NCBI RefSeq assembly: GCF_003573695.1
Contig: NC_039363.1
Span: forward strand, 152,366,826-152,430,825
Length of the DNA stretch: 64,000 nt
Source: Papaver somniferum
Taxonomy: Eukaryota; Streptophyta; Magnoliopsida; Ranunculales; Papaveraceae
Reading direction: 5' to 3'
Position numbers and translations under genes: made by a program. Shown in pieces: positions 1-11,769 of the stretch. Numbering within the stretch: position 1 is the stretch's first letter; each line of letters begins with the position of its first letter. The notes beneath the pieces were generated by a model. The model searched no databases, was not told the DNA's origin, and saw only the letters and a list, made by a program, of their open reading frames with translations.

Positions 1-655
1 AACAGATGAAACTCATCAAACTGATACTTCAAGATGAGATCGTAAGTAATATCATCCTCAGGGGCATAGAAACGAAACTCGAAGGCTTGGAGCTCATGCT
101 TTTCCTTGAAAACTTCAAGATCAATGTGCTTAAACGTGACTTTCTTCTTGCTAACCGAAACGCTGCGTATCACCGGGACAACCTCCTCTTCTTCCGCGGG
201 ATCAGACGAACCAACAAAAGCTTCGGAAGCTTTTCTTTTGAAAGGATTTTTAGATGATTCAGCTCTCGGCACAGCACCTTTGGAGTTCTTCCCTTTGAAA
301 GAAAGTACTGGAGGCGGCGGCAGAGGGTTCTGCACGGGCATTATAGAACGAAGAGGGGGAATATCGAAGGTGTCACTGCGAGGAGGTGTCTGGTACACCT
401 AGAGTCATCACGAGGACGAGAAGGAGCACGACTGGAAGCGTATCGAGACCCGTAAGGGCCCTTCTATGGATACCCCTTCCTAGGAGGTGAAGCCTTCGTC
501 CCAGAAGAAGACGAAACTTTATTACCGCGGGGATCCATCTGCGACAATTTAGAGATATCTCCCCCATGTGGAGATGTATCAGACTCTCTACGCGGAGGGG
601 ATCTCGGCAGACTGGAACGCGGAGTTTGATAAGGAAGCCGCGGACGGTCAGACAT
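1..655 (-). pseudogene. Antisense reading frame next to an LTR, broken
   Basis: Reading on the minus strand, an ATG at 655-653 follows a good splice acceptor (CGCAG). It opens a Ser/Pro/Arg-rich N-terminus beginning MSDRPRLPYQTPR. The frame meets TAG at 466-464 and stays readable beyond it. Around position 395 the open frame changes, and a second long frame (VYQTPPRSDTFDIPPL...) runs off the left edge, ending in an acidic segment with FRFYAPEDDITYDL. The two parts share a YQTPxRS-type motif, so I read one gene with a nonsense codon and a frameshift. I do not recognise a domain. It lies antisense, just upstream of a plus-strand LTR, and has its own TATA box and leader; that is the layout of the extra antisense frames known from Tat-lineage Ty3/gypsy elements. 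The link to that lineage is inference. Confidence 0.45.
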
Positions 656-1132
656 GGCTGCGAGGAGGTACAAAAAAAAAAGTTAGAAGCAAACACGAGG
701 GAATCACCAAAGATCAAAAAAACCACAAAATTAACAATTCATCTCAGCATAGCCCAGAAACCCTAAAAAAAAAAAAACAATACAATTGAAACACTGGCCT
801 CCTCGACTTGAGAAGAAGAACAGGGGAAAACTAGCATACATGCATCGAAAGATGTTCTTCATAACAAACAAGGTACAACAGCAGCAGGAAATTTACAATC
901 AACACAATCAACACAAAATTTAAAACAACAGAAACGGAGAAAAGAAACCTTACCACCACAAAAAAAATCCCAAAAGAAGACAAATGAGAGAACAAACCAG
1001 AAACAAAGAAGAAACGAGCGTGATTAATGCTAGGGCAGAGAGAACTTAATGGTTGAAGAACAAAGGATGAAGTCTGACAGGGAGAATGAAATTAATTTTC
1101 AAGGAGAATGAAATTAATTTTTTCTTCTCTCC

Positions 1133-1140
1133 TTTATATA
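1133..1140 (-). promoter_or_regulatory. TATA box of the antisense reading frame
   Basis: Minus strand reads TATATAAAGG here, about 480 bp upstream of the ATG at 655. The leader between them has a possible donor (GGTAAGG, near 955) and an acceptor directly before the ATG, so a leader intron is plausible. Just downstream, 1081-1122 holds a direct repeat of GGAGAATGAAATTAATTTT. Confidence 0.4.
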
Positions 1141-1264
1141 CTCGAAAGAAAGAGAAGGAAGTTAATGGAGGAATGGGAAACGTGCCCATTAAATGAGCAG
1201 TTAATGCACGAGTGAGAAACGTACCCAAGTATCTAGGAGAAGTTATTAGGAGAGAGGAGGAAAA

Positions 1265-2287
1265 TGTAACGTCTGTTTTCTTCAATGCTCCCACTAAACA
1301 CTCAAGCCCGAAGAAAATGGGCAAATTGTGTGTACATATTTCATCATCAAAGACGTGTATGTGAGAAGACACGTGGAGAGCATGCTGACCAAGTCATCAA
1401 AACATGATGACACACGCCCCCAGCCAAGAAGCCCATCCTGTCAACGTCGGATCTTCGCCCAAACAAATCCAAGGGCAGAAGTTAAAGGATGTACCAAAAG
1501 CACGGTGTACTGCGGAGCACCAAATAACTCCCGAAGAGTTGCTTTATCTCATCCCCAAAAGAAGCCAAGATCAACGGTGAAGAGAAGGTTGACTGACATG
1601 GACGTGACAGGGGCAGAAGACACTTTTCTGACACGAGCATGCGTCTCAACTACCCGCATTAAACACTCTGAGCAGTGTACGTGTCGATCAACCCGTGGAA
1701 CGAACGAGGATGACTCTGCGTGATCAAGCAATGAACGAAGACCCCTGCGTGATGGACACAAAGCACAAGAAGATAAGGTTCCAACGGCTCTCAGAAACGG
1801 GTCCCACACTCTAACCCTATAAATACCCCCTCTCCACCAAGAGAGAGGGGATCGGAAAAGAGAGAGAGGTTCAGAGGGAAGTCGAGAGAGAAGAATTGTT
1901 AGTGTAAGTTTACCTTTTAAAATTCGCAGACCTATGTACACTCCAAAGTCATTCGACTACCTCTGTAATCATCAAATGCATAGTGAAAACGACAACCCCG
2001 TGGATGTAGGCCTTAGTGCTGAACCACGTAAATCCCAGTCTTATTTACATTTCAGCACTTTACATCAATTTCATACTCCGCGAGTATTACTTTTACACTT
2101 CGTTTTCTTTATCTTCCTCTATGTGAACGCCTCTGGTGATGATATTAGAAGAGGCAATGATAAACCCGAAAGTTTTGAGCCAAGGAATCAATACAATCGT
2201 CTCATCAGTGCGAGCATGTGTATGGAATGCGAACATTGTTTGTGAACATATAGATGCCTTCGTGATTTACGTGTTCACACTAAAGGA
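1265..2287 (+). mobile_element. Probable 3' LTR of a Ty3/gypsy-type retrotransposon
   Basis: The start TGTAACG directly follows a purine tract at 1248-1264 (AGGAGAGAGGAGGAAAA), as expected for a polypurine tract beside a 3' LTR. A TATA box (TATAAATA) lies at 1818-1825. The downstream stretch near 2003-2030 has the GTGGATGTAGGCC...GAACCACGTAAATC pattern common in R/U5 of plant LTRs. The 5' LTR lies outside the window, so the right end (near ...GTTCACA, 2287) is an estimate and no target duplication can be tested. The internal part at 1-1264 carries the antisense frame. Confidence 0.5.
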
Positions 2288-2397
2288 GGCACAGGTAAGG
2301 ACACTAAATCAAAAAAATATCAGAGATTTTTATGCGATTGTGTTGATAATCTTAGATTAACAAATAATTTGTGATAAATTCAAATATCCCTGATTTC

Positions 2398-2614
2398 GGT
2401 GGTGATAATTGATCATTTTAATATAGTCAAAATGCGATAGTTGTCATTATCGTCCCATGAAATTGATTTTGGTGGTGATAATTGATGTTTTTCATGTAGT
2501 TAGGATGTGATAGTAGTCATTATCGTCACATGGATTTAATTTGGTGGTGATAATTGATGTTTTTAATGTAGTAAGAATGTGATAGTAGTCATCATCGTCT
2601 CATGTAATTGTGAT
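2398..2614. repeat. Three degenerate 72-bp tandem copies
   Basis: GGTGGTGATAATTGAT recurs at 2398, 2471 and 2543, each followed by similar sequence containing GTGATAGTAGTCATTATCGTC. Related words (GCGATAATTG, AATTATCAC) reappear near 4100-4150. I see no coding frame here. Confidence 0.7.
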
Positions 2615-4491
2615 AGATGTAATTATCCCTGGAACATTATGATCTTTGAAGTTTTCACAACCTAATAAATGATTTTGGCTTAGTTGCGTGCTTTGAAAAG
2701 TTATTTGTTCAACTATATGATCTTTGAGGTTTACACATTAAGGATTTGCTTTGTCTGTATTTGGACCAAACTGTTCATAATGGCTTACTTTTTTCTTATC
2801 TTGTTATGATGATCATAACCGTGGAACTCGTGGAAAAGAGGGGTAGCTGGCAGGATGCCAGTAACTAATGAGAAAGAGGTTGTTTCAGGGTAATGAAATT
2901 CTGAAAATGATTTAGCATCAACATGCTAAATCATCCATGGGTAAGAAAACAAGTATATGGTCGACTTTTCATTTTGTTAGGATGGTGAAATTTTAATTTA
3001 TGTAGTTAGGAAAGAGCTTATTTAGTTTCAACCATTGTTAAGGTGTTTCATGGTCGTAAATATTTTGCTCTGTGAAATATTTAGTATTCACATATGGTTG
3101 TTGCGGAAATATGTAGTCATCACCTTCAACAATTGTGAAAACAACATTTATCATCCGAGTTATATAGGTTATTGTGCTTGCGTTCATCGTATTAACGTAT
3201 TAAGATGAGCTGTTTTTGGATTATTTTCCTTTTTAAGATACTGCAAGGCTGTTTTAGAGCAAACTTTTAAAGATGACTGGTAGAGGTATGGTCATATTCC
3301 TTCAACAAAATTTATCCCGGCCTCATCATATTCAATCCTAGCAATGACGGTGTATTATGAACTCGGTTATGGATGTGCAATAATGTCGATTGGCAGACTT
3401 GTCATCTGAAATGATTAATTTGTGGGAAGAGAAGGTAAAGATGGCAGCAGATATGCAGTTGACTGCTGCAAAAGATAATAATTGCAAGGAAAAGTATTCG
3501 TCTTACTCATAGAGTCACATACCAAAATGTACTTAGTATTGAAGAAAATTTTCATGGAATCCTATAGACTTTTGCATAGTGAAAAAAATTCGTTGTTTCT
3601 TTACTTTACACTAGGCCCATATTTCATAGATTACATGTCGTTAATTGTTGATGGTGCCATTGATTATACCTATGCTTTAATGATTGAGCTAAAATCTTTT
3701 GTTTTGAGCTGTGCCGTTGAATTTACCTGGGTTAATATTGTGCATAATAGTTGAAAGGGCTAAACACAACGTTAAGGTGCTACGCTGAACTCATGAGCCA
3801 CCAGAGAAAGGGCTACTATATATTCCATCTGCCAGCACTATTGGCTACTACTTTTCCACTCTTTCAAGATGAATTTTGCTCATGTTTTTCGTCATCTGCA
3901 GGATCTGTTTACAGAATTCCATTAACCGTAAAAAGCAACATGGAAAAATCCACTTGACATGTGAACTTTTGAATTTTCACAAGATTAGAAAAATCCACTT
4001 TTCACGCGTCAACATTTGAATTTTCACAAGATTACAACTTGTGATAATTCAGTTTTCTTTTAAATGTACATTATTAACGATTAGTGAAAGCCGTGTTTAT
4101 CATAAGTTGCGATAATTGCAATTATCACGTGTACTAAAAATTGCGATTATCCGTAATGGAATACTTAGTTGTGGCTAGTATAAACTGTGTTAATATTGCC
4201 ACAGAGATTAATTTTTCTTGTTCAAGATTAGAATAGCTTGAAGTATCCATTAATGGGGGACTATAAGAAGAAGTAAAGAAAACCGGAAAAGATAGTTAAC
4301 GAGAGAATATCAGAGAGATCCGAAAAAATAGAAAAGGTAAAAATATTTAGGCAAAAGAATCGGCAATTGACCTGAATAACGATAAGACATTAATATGCGG
4401 AAGCCATTACTAACGATAACATTAATTTTTCAATGTTAGTATTTCTACACAAGCTCCAGAAGGCAGAAGCCATTACTAGCGAACAAATATG
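2615..4491. other. Non-coding stretch, no recognisable gene
   Basis: AT-rich sequence. The longest frame (90 codons, 3482-3754) shows no family motif, and its composition matches the flanks. The GATAATT words near 4090-4150 echo the tandem repeat at 2398-2614, so part of this may be one decayed element. Nothing else is supported. Confidence 0.5.
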
Positions 4492-4567
4492 GTGATGCCG
4501 TTCTTAAACAAAATTAGGGTTTTCGTTTTTTTTTTTTTTTTTTTTTTTTTTTGCTAGTGATGCCGTT
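4492..4567. repeat. T27 tract between 11-bp direct repeats
   Basis: GTGATGCCGTT occurs at 4492-4502 and again at 4557-4567. Between them is a 54-bp segment with a run of 27 T at 4526-4552. The layout resembles a small insertion with a target duplication, but the homopolymer is on the wrong side for a normal poly(A)-tailed retroposon read in either direction. Confidence 0.6.
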
Positions 4568-5270
4568 GTTACTTGCGAAAAAGAAAACAAGTAGAAAAAG
4601 AAAAGAATCGGACCTAGCCGCGAATTAAAAAATGGAAGCAAATTAGTGAAGTATTTTAGGAAAGAAAAACGGCGATTGACAGACATGGTCAAAAAGGAAA
4701 CTGCCCACCAAAAGCGCCCCCAATAAGACGCCGACTAATCTAGTTCATTGACCACTATCCAATCAACCATTTCTTTTAAGTTTGCTAAATTTATTATTAA
4801 CTAATGAAGGTTAACTAAGTCCATCTAAAAATGTATAATTGTAACTAAAATCTAGAACTAATAATCTTAGTCGTACATCGTGAATTTTGGACTACACGTA
4901 TATACAATCTTAATGATGGGTTCCTAACTAGACTTGGGTTTCTCACAAATTTTCACATTCTTAATTATTCTAAGACCAAATTAATTAACCAAATTCAATA
5001 AATAACTTGACTAATTAAAATTCTAACATACCACACGTGTTTGGATTATAATTCCAACACTTACTTCAACTCTGAGTGGCTTAGCTAATGAACCCCAATA
5101 AATATGTAGAATTGCATTTTGAAATGGCCAACACAATTTACAAATCACATTTATCCTTGATTGGAGTGACTTCTTATATAATGATTGGGTGTGTATATTT
5201 TTCTTAGGAATTGATCTACTTACTTGAGAAAATGTTGATATCTCATGTCTATCATTTATGTTATATGCAG
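4568..5270. other. Non-coding; intron 3' part of MFS copy A at the right
   Basis: No coding frame. From about 5160 (GGAGTGACTTC...) to 5270 the sequence parallels the intron before the last exon of MFS copy B (15085-15181), ending in the acceptor TTATATGCAG. No earlier MFS exons are found to the left, so copy A is truncated inside or at the edge of this intron. Confidence 0.55.
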
Positions 5271-5317
5271 CCCGATATTTGTAGAGATAGTTCCCAAGAA
5301 ATCTCGAACAAGCATTT

Positions 5318-6072
5318 TGTTGGAGAAAATGAGTTATTTAATAAATGATATTTTGGTCTTGGCGTGGTTTGATTTCATGACCTAAGAGTCTAAGGATACT
5401 CACTCATTTTTGAGTGAATGAAATAGAACCTTTAGTCCCACATTGTGGAAAACTAAAGAGGTGCTCCACTATATTACCATGTTCTCATGAACATGTTGTA
5501 AAACAATGTGGGTGTACCAAGCACCAAGTCCGTGTCTACCTGAAATTATTTTTTACAAGTTTTTAACTTGATAAATAATTTATTTAAGAGTTTTATTTAT
5601 GGAAAAAATCCTTTTTTGTGTTTAATTGTTTTACAAGAAACAAAACTCGTTTTATAAGAAAAAACCTAAACCTAACTTGATTTGCAAGTTAATTTTCCTA
5701 TAAATACAACTCGAAAATCTCTTTTCAAAACACACAAGAAGCGACCATCTCTAGGTCTACTTTTCTTCATCTTCTTGCTTTTATTTTCGTGCAGCGTTTT
5801 ACTTCCCTCCCTGTTGCTGAGTTTAAGAGTAGGTAACTTGTATTGTGCTAATAAAAGTTATATCGGGCCGTCTTATCCTGGACACATCTTCGCACGTTGG
5901 GGTTTAGCATTACTTTAGAGTATACCCGCGAACTAATGTGTTAAGGACAACTTGTTGAACCTGTGATTCTTCCCTCATCAATTTGTTCGTGGTAGAGTTG
6001 TTTGATACGGTTCTTTATATTTATTGTTTGATACGTTTCTTTAGTTTCTTCTATTGTTGCAAGACTCCAACA
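5318..6072 (+). repeat. 5' LTR of the copia element
   Basis: 755 bp, TGTTGG...CCAACA. A TATA box (CTATAAATA) lies at about 5699-5706. Compared with the 3' LTR it lacks about 40 bp between two GTG-containing short repeats near 5508-5514; the 3' LTR keeps this segment at about 10756-10800. Confidence 0.92.
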
Positions 6073-6101
6073 ATCTTAACACATTATTATTCCTTGTAAC
6101 A

Positions 6102-7435
6102 ATGGGAAAGAACGACATTGAAAGACCACAGAAGTTTATTGGAAATGATTTCAAGAGATGGCAATCCAAGATGTTGTTTTATCTAAGCCATCATGAATTA
6201 GATTATGTACTTGTTCCACATGATGAATTGATGAATACTGAAGCTTTAACTGAGGAGGTGATCGAGTATAACAAGCGGTGTAATTTTCTGGCGAAAAATC
6301 ATATCATGAATGGTTTGGAAGATACGATGTATGATTTTTACAATGCTAAAGAAAATTTCAGTGTTATGATTTGTGGACTGCGTTAGAAGCAAAGTATCAA
6401 GCGGAGACTGCAGGGAGCAAGAAATTTCTGGTGGCGAAGTTTATGGACTTCAAGATGACGAATAATAAGCCTGTTGTTGATCAATTGCTCGAATTTCAAT
6501 AGATTATTAATGAGATTCTTGCTGAAGGTATGGTCATTGATGAGACGTTTCAAGTATCTGCGGTAATTGAGAAGTTACCAAGTTTCTGGTATGAGTACAA
6601 GAAAAATCTAAGACATGAAACTGGCGAGATCAACATGGTTGAATTAGGGAAGAAGATTCAAGTGGAAGAGTTGTTTTTCTCCAAAGATAAGAACGTGTCT
6701 TCTGCAAGGGACATGAGTAATAAAGCTCATATGACTGAACATAGATCTTCCAAAGCTGGAAAAGGTGAGAGTAACAATCGTAACTCTAAGCGTGGTCCTC
6801 CCAAGAAAGGTATGTTTCGAAAACCAGAGTCTAGCGTTACTAAAATTAAGGGTGCTTGTTATGCGTGTGGAGTTACTGGCCATATGACAGTTCACTGTAG
6901 ACATCGTAAGGACAAGAAGGATAATGCTAACTTGGTTGAAAAGAACAAGGATGAGTTTTCTGCTGTAGTGTCTGAAGTTAATTTGGTGACCAATGTGATG
7001 GACTGGTGGGTAGACTTTGGAGATACCAAGCATGTTTGTGGGAACAGAGACCTGTTCACCTCCTACCAGAGGGTAGGGGAAGGCGAGAAACTATATATGG
7101 GTAACTCATCTGCATCAGAGGTTGCAGGAAAAGGAAAGGTCGGTCTGAAGCTCACATCTGGCAAGACTCTCACATTGAATGGAGTTCTTCATGTTCCAGA
7201 CATCTGCAAAAATCTTGTTTCTTGTTCTGTTTTAGATGATAAGGGTTTTAAAGTTTCAATTGAGTATGGAAAACTTATAGTAACTAAGGGCAATGATTAT
7301 GTGGGTAAGGGTTATAAGACTGGGGGTCTTTACAAACTTAATGTAACCTGTCCTGAAGTGAAATTGAATGATTCTTCTTCTTACATGTGTGTGTCATCGA
7401 ATGTTTGGCATGGTAGACTTGGTCATGTAAAGTAA
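6102..7435 (+). pseudogene. Copia gag-protease region, frameshift and two stops
   Basis: Starts MGKNDIERPQKFIG (ATG 6102), a UBN2/gag-type N-terminus with the WQSKM motif. The first frame ends at TAG 6384-6386. The homologous frame has already shifted by then (around 6360) and continues LEAKYQAETAGSKKF. An in-frame TAG at 6500-6502 follows. The next open part (6530-7435) contains a CCHC zinc knuckle (CYACGVTGHMTVHC) and a protease-like segment WWVDFGDTKHVC, where the usual Asp-Ser/Thr-Gly active site reads Asp-Phe-Gly. It ends at the start of the integrase zinc-binding region (HGRLGHVK) with TAA 7433-7435. With two stops, a frameshift and an altered protease site, no functional Gag-protease is expected. 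Confidence 0.88.
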
Positions 7436-7441
7436 AAATCA

Positions 7442-9985
7442 ATGCATAAACTGGCTAGCGTAGGCTGCATACCCAAATTCACTTTAGATAAAAGTCATAA
7501 GTGTGAGATTTGCGTAGAATCTAAGCATGCTAAGAAATCATTCAGGAAGAATGTCCAGAGAAACACTAAACCCTTAGAATTGATTCATTCTGACGTAGTT
7601 GACATGAAGTCAGTTCAAACTATAGGTGGTAAGAAATGGTTTGTCACTTTTATAGATGATTGTACGAGGTACTGTCAGGTTTATTTGCTTAGAGGGAAGG
7701 ACGGTGCCTTAGAAGCCTTTAAGATATATAAACGTGAAGTTGAAAACCAATTGAATGCTACCATTAAAACTTTTAGTTCTGACCGTGGTGGTGAGTATCT
7801 AATTCCTATTGGAGATTTCTATGAAGAACATGGCATAATACATGAAACTACAGCCCCTTATTCACCTCAATCCAATGGTGTAGCTGAAAATAAGAACCGT
7901 ACCCTTAAGGATATGATGAATGCCATGTTGATTAGTTCAGGATTACCTTCTAATTTTTGGGGGGAGGCTATCCTCTCAGCCAATTACATCCTGAACAGAG
8001 TACCCTTTAAAGGATCAGATAAAACTCCATATGAGTTATGTAAAGGTAAACAACCATCTTATGATTACTTCAAAGCGTGGGGGTGCCTAGCAAAAGTGGC
8101 CATCCCTCCTCCTAAGACAAATAAGATAGGACCCAAAACCGTTGATTATGTTTTTATAGGATATCCTGAGCATTCTAGTGCTCATAGGTTTATGGTTGTG
8201 AGTTCTGAAATTTCTGACATAGGGTTGAATACTATCATGGAGTCTAGGGATGCTGAGTTCTTTGAGAATGTTTTTCCTATGAAACGTGATTCTCGAAAGA
8301 GATGTTTAGATGATGCCCTAGAATTTCCATCATCCAGTCAGTCATTACCTTTAGAGGAAGATGAACCAGAAATAGAACCTAGAAGAGGTAAAAGGTTTAA
8401 AACTAAGAAAACCTATCATGGTTGCATTACATACCTAGACGAGTCTGATCCTCAGACTTATAAAGAAGCCATGACTTGTCCTGAAGCTCCGTGGTGGAAA
8501 GAAGCTTCAATTAGTGAAATGAATTACGTTCGAGAAAACGGTACTTTTGAACTTGTAGATTTACCTCCAGGGTCTAAGGCCATAGGTTGTAAATGGATTT
8601 TCAAGAGAAAACGTAATATAATTGGAACTATTGAAAAATACAAGGCTAGGTTGGTAGTGAAAGGCTATAAACAAATAGAAGGTATAGACTTCTTTAATAC
8701 ATATTCACCAGTAAGTAGAATTAGCTCCATTAGGATGTCAATTGCTATAACTTCTGTCCATAACCTACAGATACATCAAATGGATGTAAAGACAACGTTT
8801 TTGAATGGTGAATTAGATGAAGAAATTTATATGGAACAACCCGCAGGCTTTGTAGTTAAAGGTTGTGAGAAGAAGGTTTGTAAACTGAAGAAATATTTGT
8901 ATGGATTGAAACAAGCACCTAAACAGTGGCATGAGAAATTTGAACATGTGATGATTTCTAGTGGTTTTAGAATTAATGAATCTGATAAGTGTGTTTATAC
9001 TAAACTTGTCAAGGATGCCTGTGTGATTGTATGCTTGTATGTTGATGATATGCTTATACTAGGTACAAACATGGATGTTATTAATACCACTAAGAAAATG
9101 TTGAATGAGAACTTTGACATGAAAGACTTAGGCACCGCTGATGTCATATTAGGGATGAAGATTAGAAAAACTTCTAATGGCTATAGTCTGAGTCAGTCTC
9201 ATTATGTTGAATCCATACTTAAGAAATATAATCAGTTTGACTGTAAACCTGTTTGCACTCCATATTATTCTTCTTGCAAACTCATGAAGAATAAGGGTGT
9301 AGGTGTTAACCAACTTGAATACTCGAGAGTCATAGAAAGTCTGATGTATTTGATGATTTGTACGAGACCAGACATTTCTTATGCTGTGAGTAGGTTAAGA
9401 AGGTATACTTGTAATCCAAGGAAGAAACATTTGGATGCACTTAATAGAGTGCTAAAGTACTTGAAGTACACAATGACCTTTTGTTTGAATTACGAAGGGT
9501 ATCCGGCCGTCCTTGAGGGATTTTGCGATGCGAAATGGATAGGAGACTCAGAGGAGTCTAAGTCTACGAGTGGATATGTATTCACTCTAGCAGGTGCGTC
9601 TGTATCTTGGAAGAGTTCCAAACAGACATGTATAGCTCGCTCAACTATGGAGTCGGAGTTTATTGTGTTAGATAAAGCAGGAGAGGAGGCCGAATGTCTA
9701 AGAAACTTTTTAGAAGATATTCCTCTCTGGCATAGGCCTGTGCCAGCTATATCTATACATTGTGACAGCAAATCTGCAATAGGTAGAGCTAAGAATAGCT
9801 TCTACAATGGAAAGTCTATACATATGCGTAGACGACATGATTCTTTGAAATTACTAATCTCCACAGGACTTATTTCCATAGATTGGACAAGGTCCAAGGA
9901 GAATATCGTGGAACCTTTGGCGAAAGGTTTGCCCAAGGAGATAGTTAGTAAAGCATCAAAGGGGATGGGGCTTAGGCTCAAATAA
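7442..9985 (+). CDS. Copia pol: integrase, reverse transcriptase, RNase H
   Basis: 847 codons without interruption, in the same frame as the upstream part and separated from it by one TAA. The zinc-binding [12 protein letters not shown] motif opens it. The integrase core follows, with Asp in LIHSDVV, Asp in FSSDRGGEY and Glu in [11 protein letters not shown]. The reverse transcriptase has WIFKRKRN, the [17 protein letters not shown] block, [15 protein letters not shown] and the catalytic YVDDMLI. RNase H has [14 protein letters not shown] and CDSKSAI. The enzyme core is therefore still readable, although it would need translation independent of the broken gag. The frame ends at TAA 9983-9985, about 570 bp before the 3' LTR. 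Confidence 0.9.
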   Translation: MHKLASVGCIPKFTLDKSHKCEICVESKHAKKSFRKNVQRNTKPLELIHSDVVDMKSVQTIGGKKWFVTFIDDCTRYCQVYLLRGKDGALEAFKIYKREVENQLNATIKTFSSDRGGEYLIPIGDFYEEHGIIHETTAPYSPQSNGVAENKNRTLKDMMNAMLISSGLPSNFWGEAILSANYILNRVPFKGSDKTPYELCKGKQPSYDYFKAWGCLAKVAIPPPKTNKIGPKTVDYVFIGYPEHSSAHRFMVVSSEISDIGLNTIMESRDAEFFENVFPMKRDSRKRCLDDALEFPSSSQSLPLEEDEPEIEPRRGKRFKTKKTYHGCITYLDESDPQTYKEAMTCPEAPWWKEASISEMNYVRENGTFELVDLPPGSKAIGCKWIFKRKRNIIGTIEKYKARLVVKGYKQIEGIDFFNTYSPVSRISSIRMSIAITSVHNLQIHQMDVKTTFLNGELDEEIYMEQPAGFVVKGCEKKVCKLKKYLYGLKQAPKQWHEKFEHVMISSGFRINESDKCVYTKLVKDACVIVCLYVDDMLILGTNMDVINTTKKMLNENFDMKDLGTADVILGMKIRKTSNGYSLSQSHYVESILKKYNQFDCKPVCTPYYSSCKLMKNKGVGVNQLEYSRVIESLMYLMICTRPDISYAVSRLRRYTCNPRKKHLDALNRVLKYLKYTMTFCLNYEGYPAVLEGFCDAKWIGDSEESKSTSGYVFTLAGASVSWKSSKQTCIARSTMESEFIVLDKAGEEAECLRNFLEDIPLWHRPVPAISIHCDSKSAIGRAKNSFYNGKSIHMRRRHDSLKLLISTGLISIDWTRSKENIVEPLAKGLPKEIVSKASKGMGLRLK

Positions 9986-10558
9986 TTAAACTTGCCATGA
10001 AGGATACTCAACCTTGCTGACTGGAGATTCCAATAACAAGGTTTCGAATGAGACAACTAATTTGTGGTGGGTAAAGGTAAACACTATCAGAGAATTTCAT
10101 TCTCTGTCCCTTCCCTATGGTGTTGATGTGATAGTGTGACTGCATGTGGAGGATGACTTTTAATTAAGTCTTAATGAGTTCTATAGTTTCAATTTAAGAT
10201 TGAAGTGGGGTGTAGCAGTAAACACTCTTGATGGAACTCACCTATCTGAATGAGGAAGTGGGTCGCTTCTAATGAGAATGAAGCCGATTCTCTAAAGCAT
10301 TTTGAGAAACAGGATATGTCCAGGGCCAAAATGGACAAAACAGCACGAACTTAGCAACACTTGGAGGATATCATGCATGGATGTTATTAGAATTACACCA
10401 AACGCTAGCAGTTCTAGACATAGATCACTGTCTAGCTAGTAGTTCCGGTAACTTCTCACTAAGCAAGGTTCAAGACCTCATGGACACCTTTGCCTAAATG
10501 GTATTTTCCGTACTCTGATTTTTCGTTTTTTTACCGAGATTTCATTCATGTGGGGGAT
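9986..10558 (+). other. Copia 3' untranslated internal region and polypurine tract
   Basis: Non-coding sequence between pol and the 3' LTR. It ends in CATGTGGGGGAT, the purine tract used to prime plus-strand synthesis. No frame with a recognisable product. Confidence 0.7.
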
Positions 10559-11352
10559 TGTTGGAGAAAATGAGTTATTTAATAAATGATTTTATGGTCT
10601 TGGTGTGGTTTGATCTCATGACCTAAGGGTCTAAGGATACTCACTCATTTTTGAATGAATGAAATAGGACCTTCAGTCCCACATTGTGGAAAACTAAAGA
10701 GGTGCTCCACTATATTACCATGTTCTCATGGATATGTTGTAAAACAATGTGGGTGGAGCGGGTGGGGCGAAAAATACATGTTTCAACCCATGCCCATGCG
10801 CGTGTACCAAGCACCAAGTCCGTGTCTACTTGAAATTATTTTTTGCAAGTTTTTAACTTGATAAATAATTTATTTAAGAGTTTTATTTATGGAAAAATTT
10901 ATTTTTATTGTTTTACAAGAAACAAAACTCGTTTTATAAGAAAAAACCTAAACCTAACCTGATTTGCAAGTTAATTTTCCTATAAATACAACTCGAAAAT
11001 CTCTTTTCAAAACACACAAGCAGCGACCATCTCTAGGTCTACTTTTCTTCATCTTCTTGCTTTTATTTTCGTGCGGCGTTTTACTTCCATCCCCGTTGCT
11101 GAGTTTAAGAGTGGGTAACTTGTATTGTGCTAATACAAGTTATATCGGGCAGTCTTATCCTGGACACATCTTCGCACGTTGGGGTTTAGCATTACTTTAG
11201 AGTATACCCGCGAACTAATGTGTTAAGGACAGCTTGTTGAACCTGTGATTCTGCCCTCATCAATTTGTTCGTGGTAGAGTTGTTTGATACGGTTCTTTAT
11301 ATTTATTGTTTGATACATCTGACGTTTCTTCAATTGTTGCAAGACTCCAACA
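10559..11352 (+). repeat. 3' LTR of the copia element
   Basis: 794 bp, matching the 5' LTR from TGTTGGAGAAAATGAG to CTCCAACA, and followed at once by the target duplication CATTT (11353-11357). It is about 40 bp longer than the 5' LTR because of the deletion in that copy, and has a few extra bases near its right end. Confidence 0.92.
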
Positions 11353-11769
11353 CATTTATGCTTTTGATCAATCCTTTGAATCTGTGATAGCCTCTTTTGC
11401 TCCTCCAATAGTCGCACTTCTATCTCAACATGTTTTTGTTTATACACATGCTCCTCAAGGGTCAAGCCAATCAGTTGAGTTAGAAACAAATCGGAAAAAT
11501 GCAGCATCACTAGCCAAGGCACTTTACACATCAATAGCTATTCCGATTACAATTTGTGCACTCATTTACTCATTCCTATACTGTACATACCCCAGAGATA
11601 GAGACCGTGCAAAAATGAATGCAGTATTTGAATCAGAAATGGAGCAGTTGGAGTCGGATAACCTTCCAATTGAAGGGAAATACTGTCAGATTCAGGCTTC
11701 TGAAGTTTATGAAATGGAAACTGTGATTGAACTGGATTGCGAAGTAAAGGATGGTCTCGAAGTCGATGA

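Larger units (their letters stand above)
5318..11352 (+). mobile_element. Ty1/copia retrotransposon, 6.0 kb, full length
   Basis: LTRs lie at 5318-6072 and 10559-11352. Both begin TGTTGGAGAAAATGAG and end CTCCAACA. The 5-bp target duplication CATTT is perfect and falls in an MFS exon. The domain order of the coding part is gag, zinc knuckle, protease, integrase, reverse transcriptase, RNase H, which is the copia order. A purine tract (TGTGGGGGAT, 10549-10558) precedes the 3' LTR. The gag-protease part is broken, while the pol part is one open frame. By eye the LTRs differ at roughly 3-4 percent of sites plus indels, so the insertion is not recent. Confidence 0.95.

Noticed and set aside
3482..3754. 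90-codon plus-strand frame
   Set aside because: No domain, no promoter or splice context, composition equal to flanking AT-rich DNA.
4492..4567. SINE or processed pseudogene with poly(A) tail
   Set aside because: The homopolymer is on the wrong side relative to the flanking repeats and the body is only about 25 bp.
6644..7033. 129-codon minus-strand frame within the copia gag region
   Set aside because: Shadow of the plus-strand gag-protease frame, which has zinc-knuckle and protease motifs.
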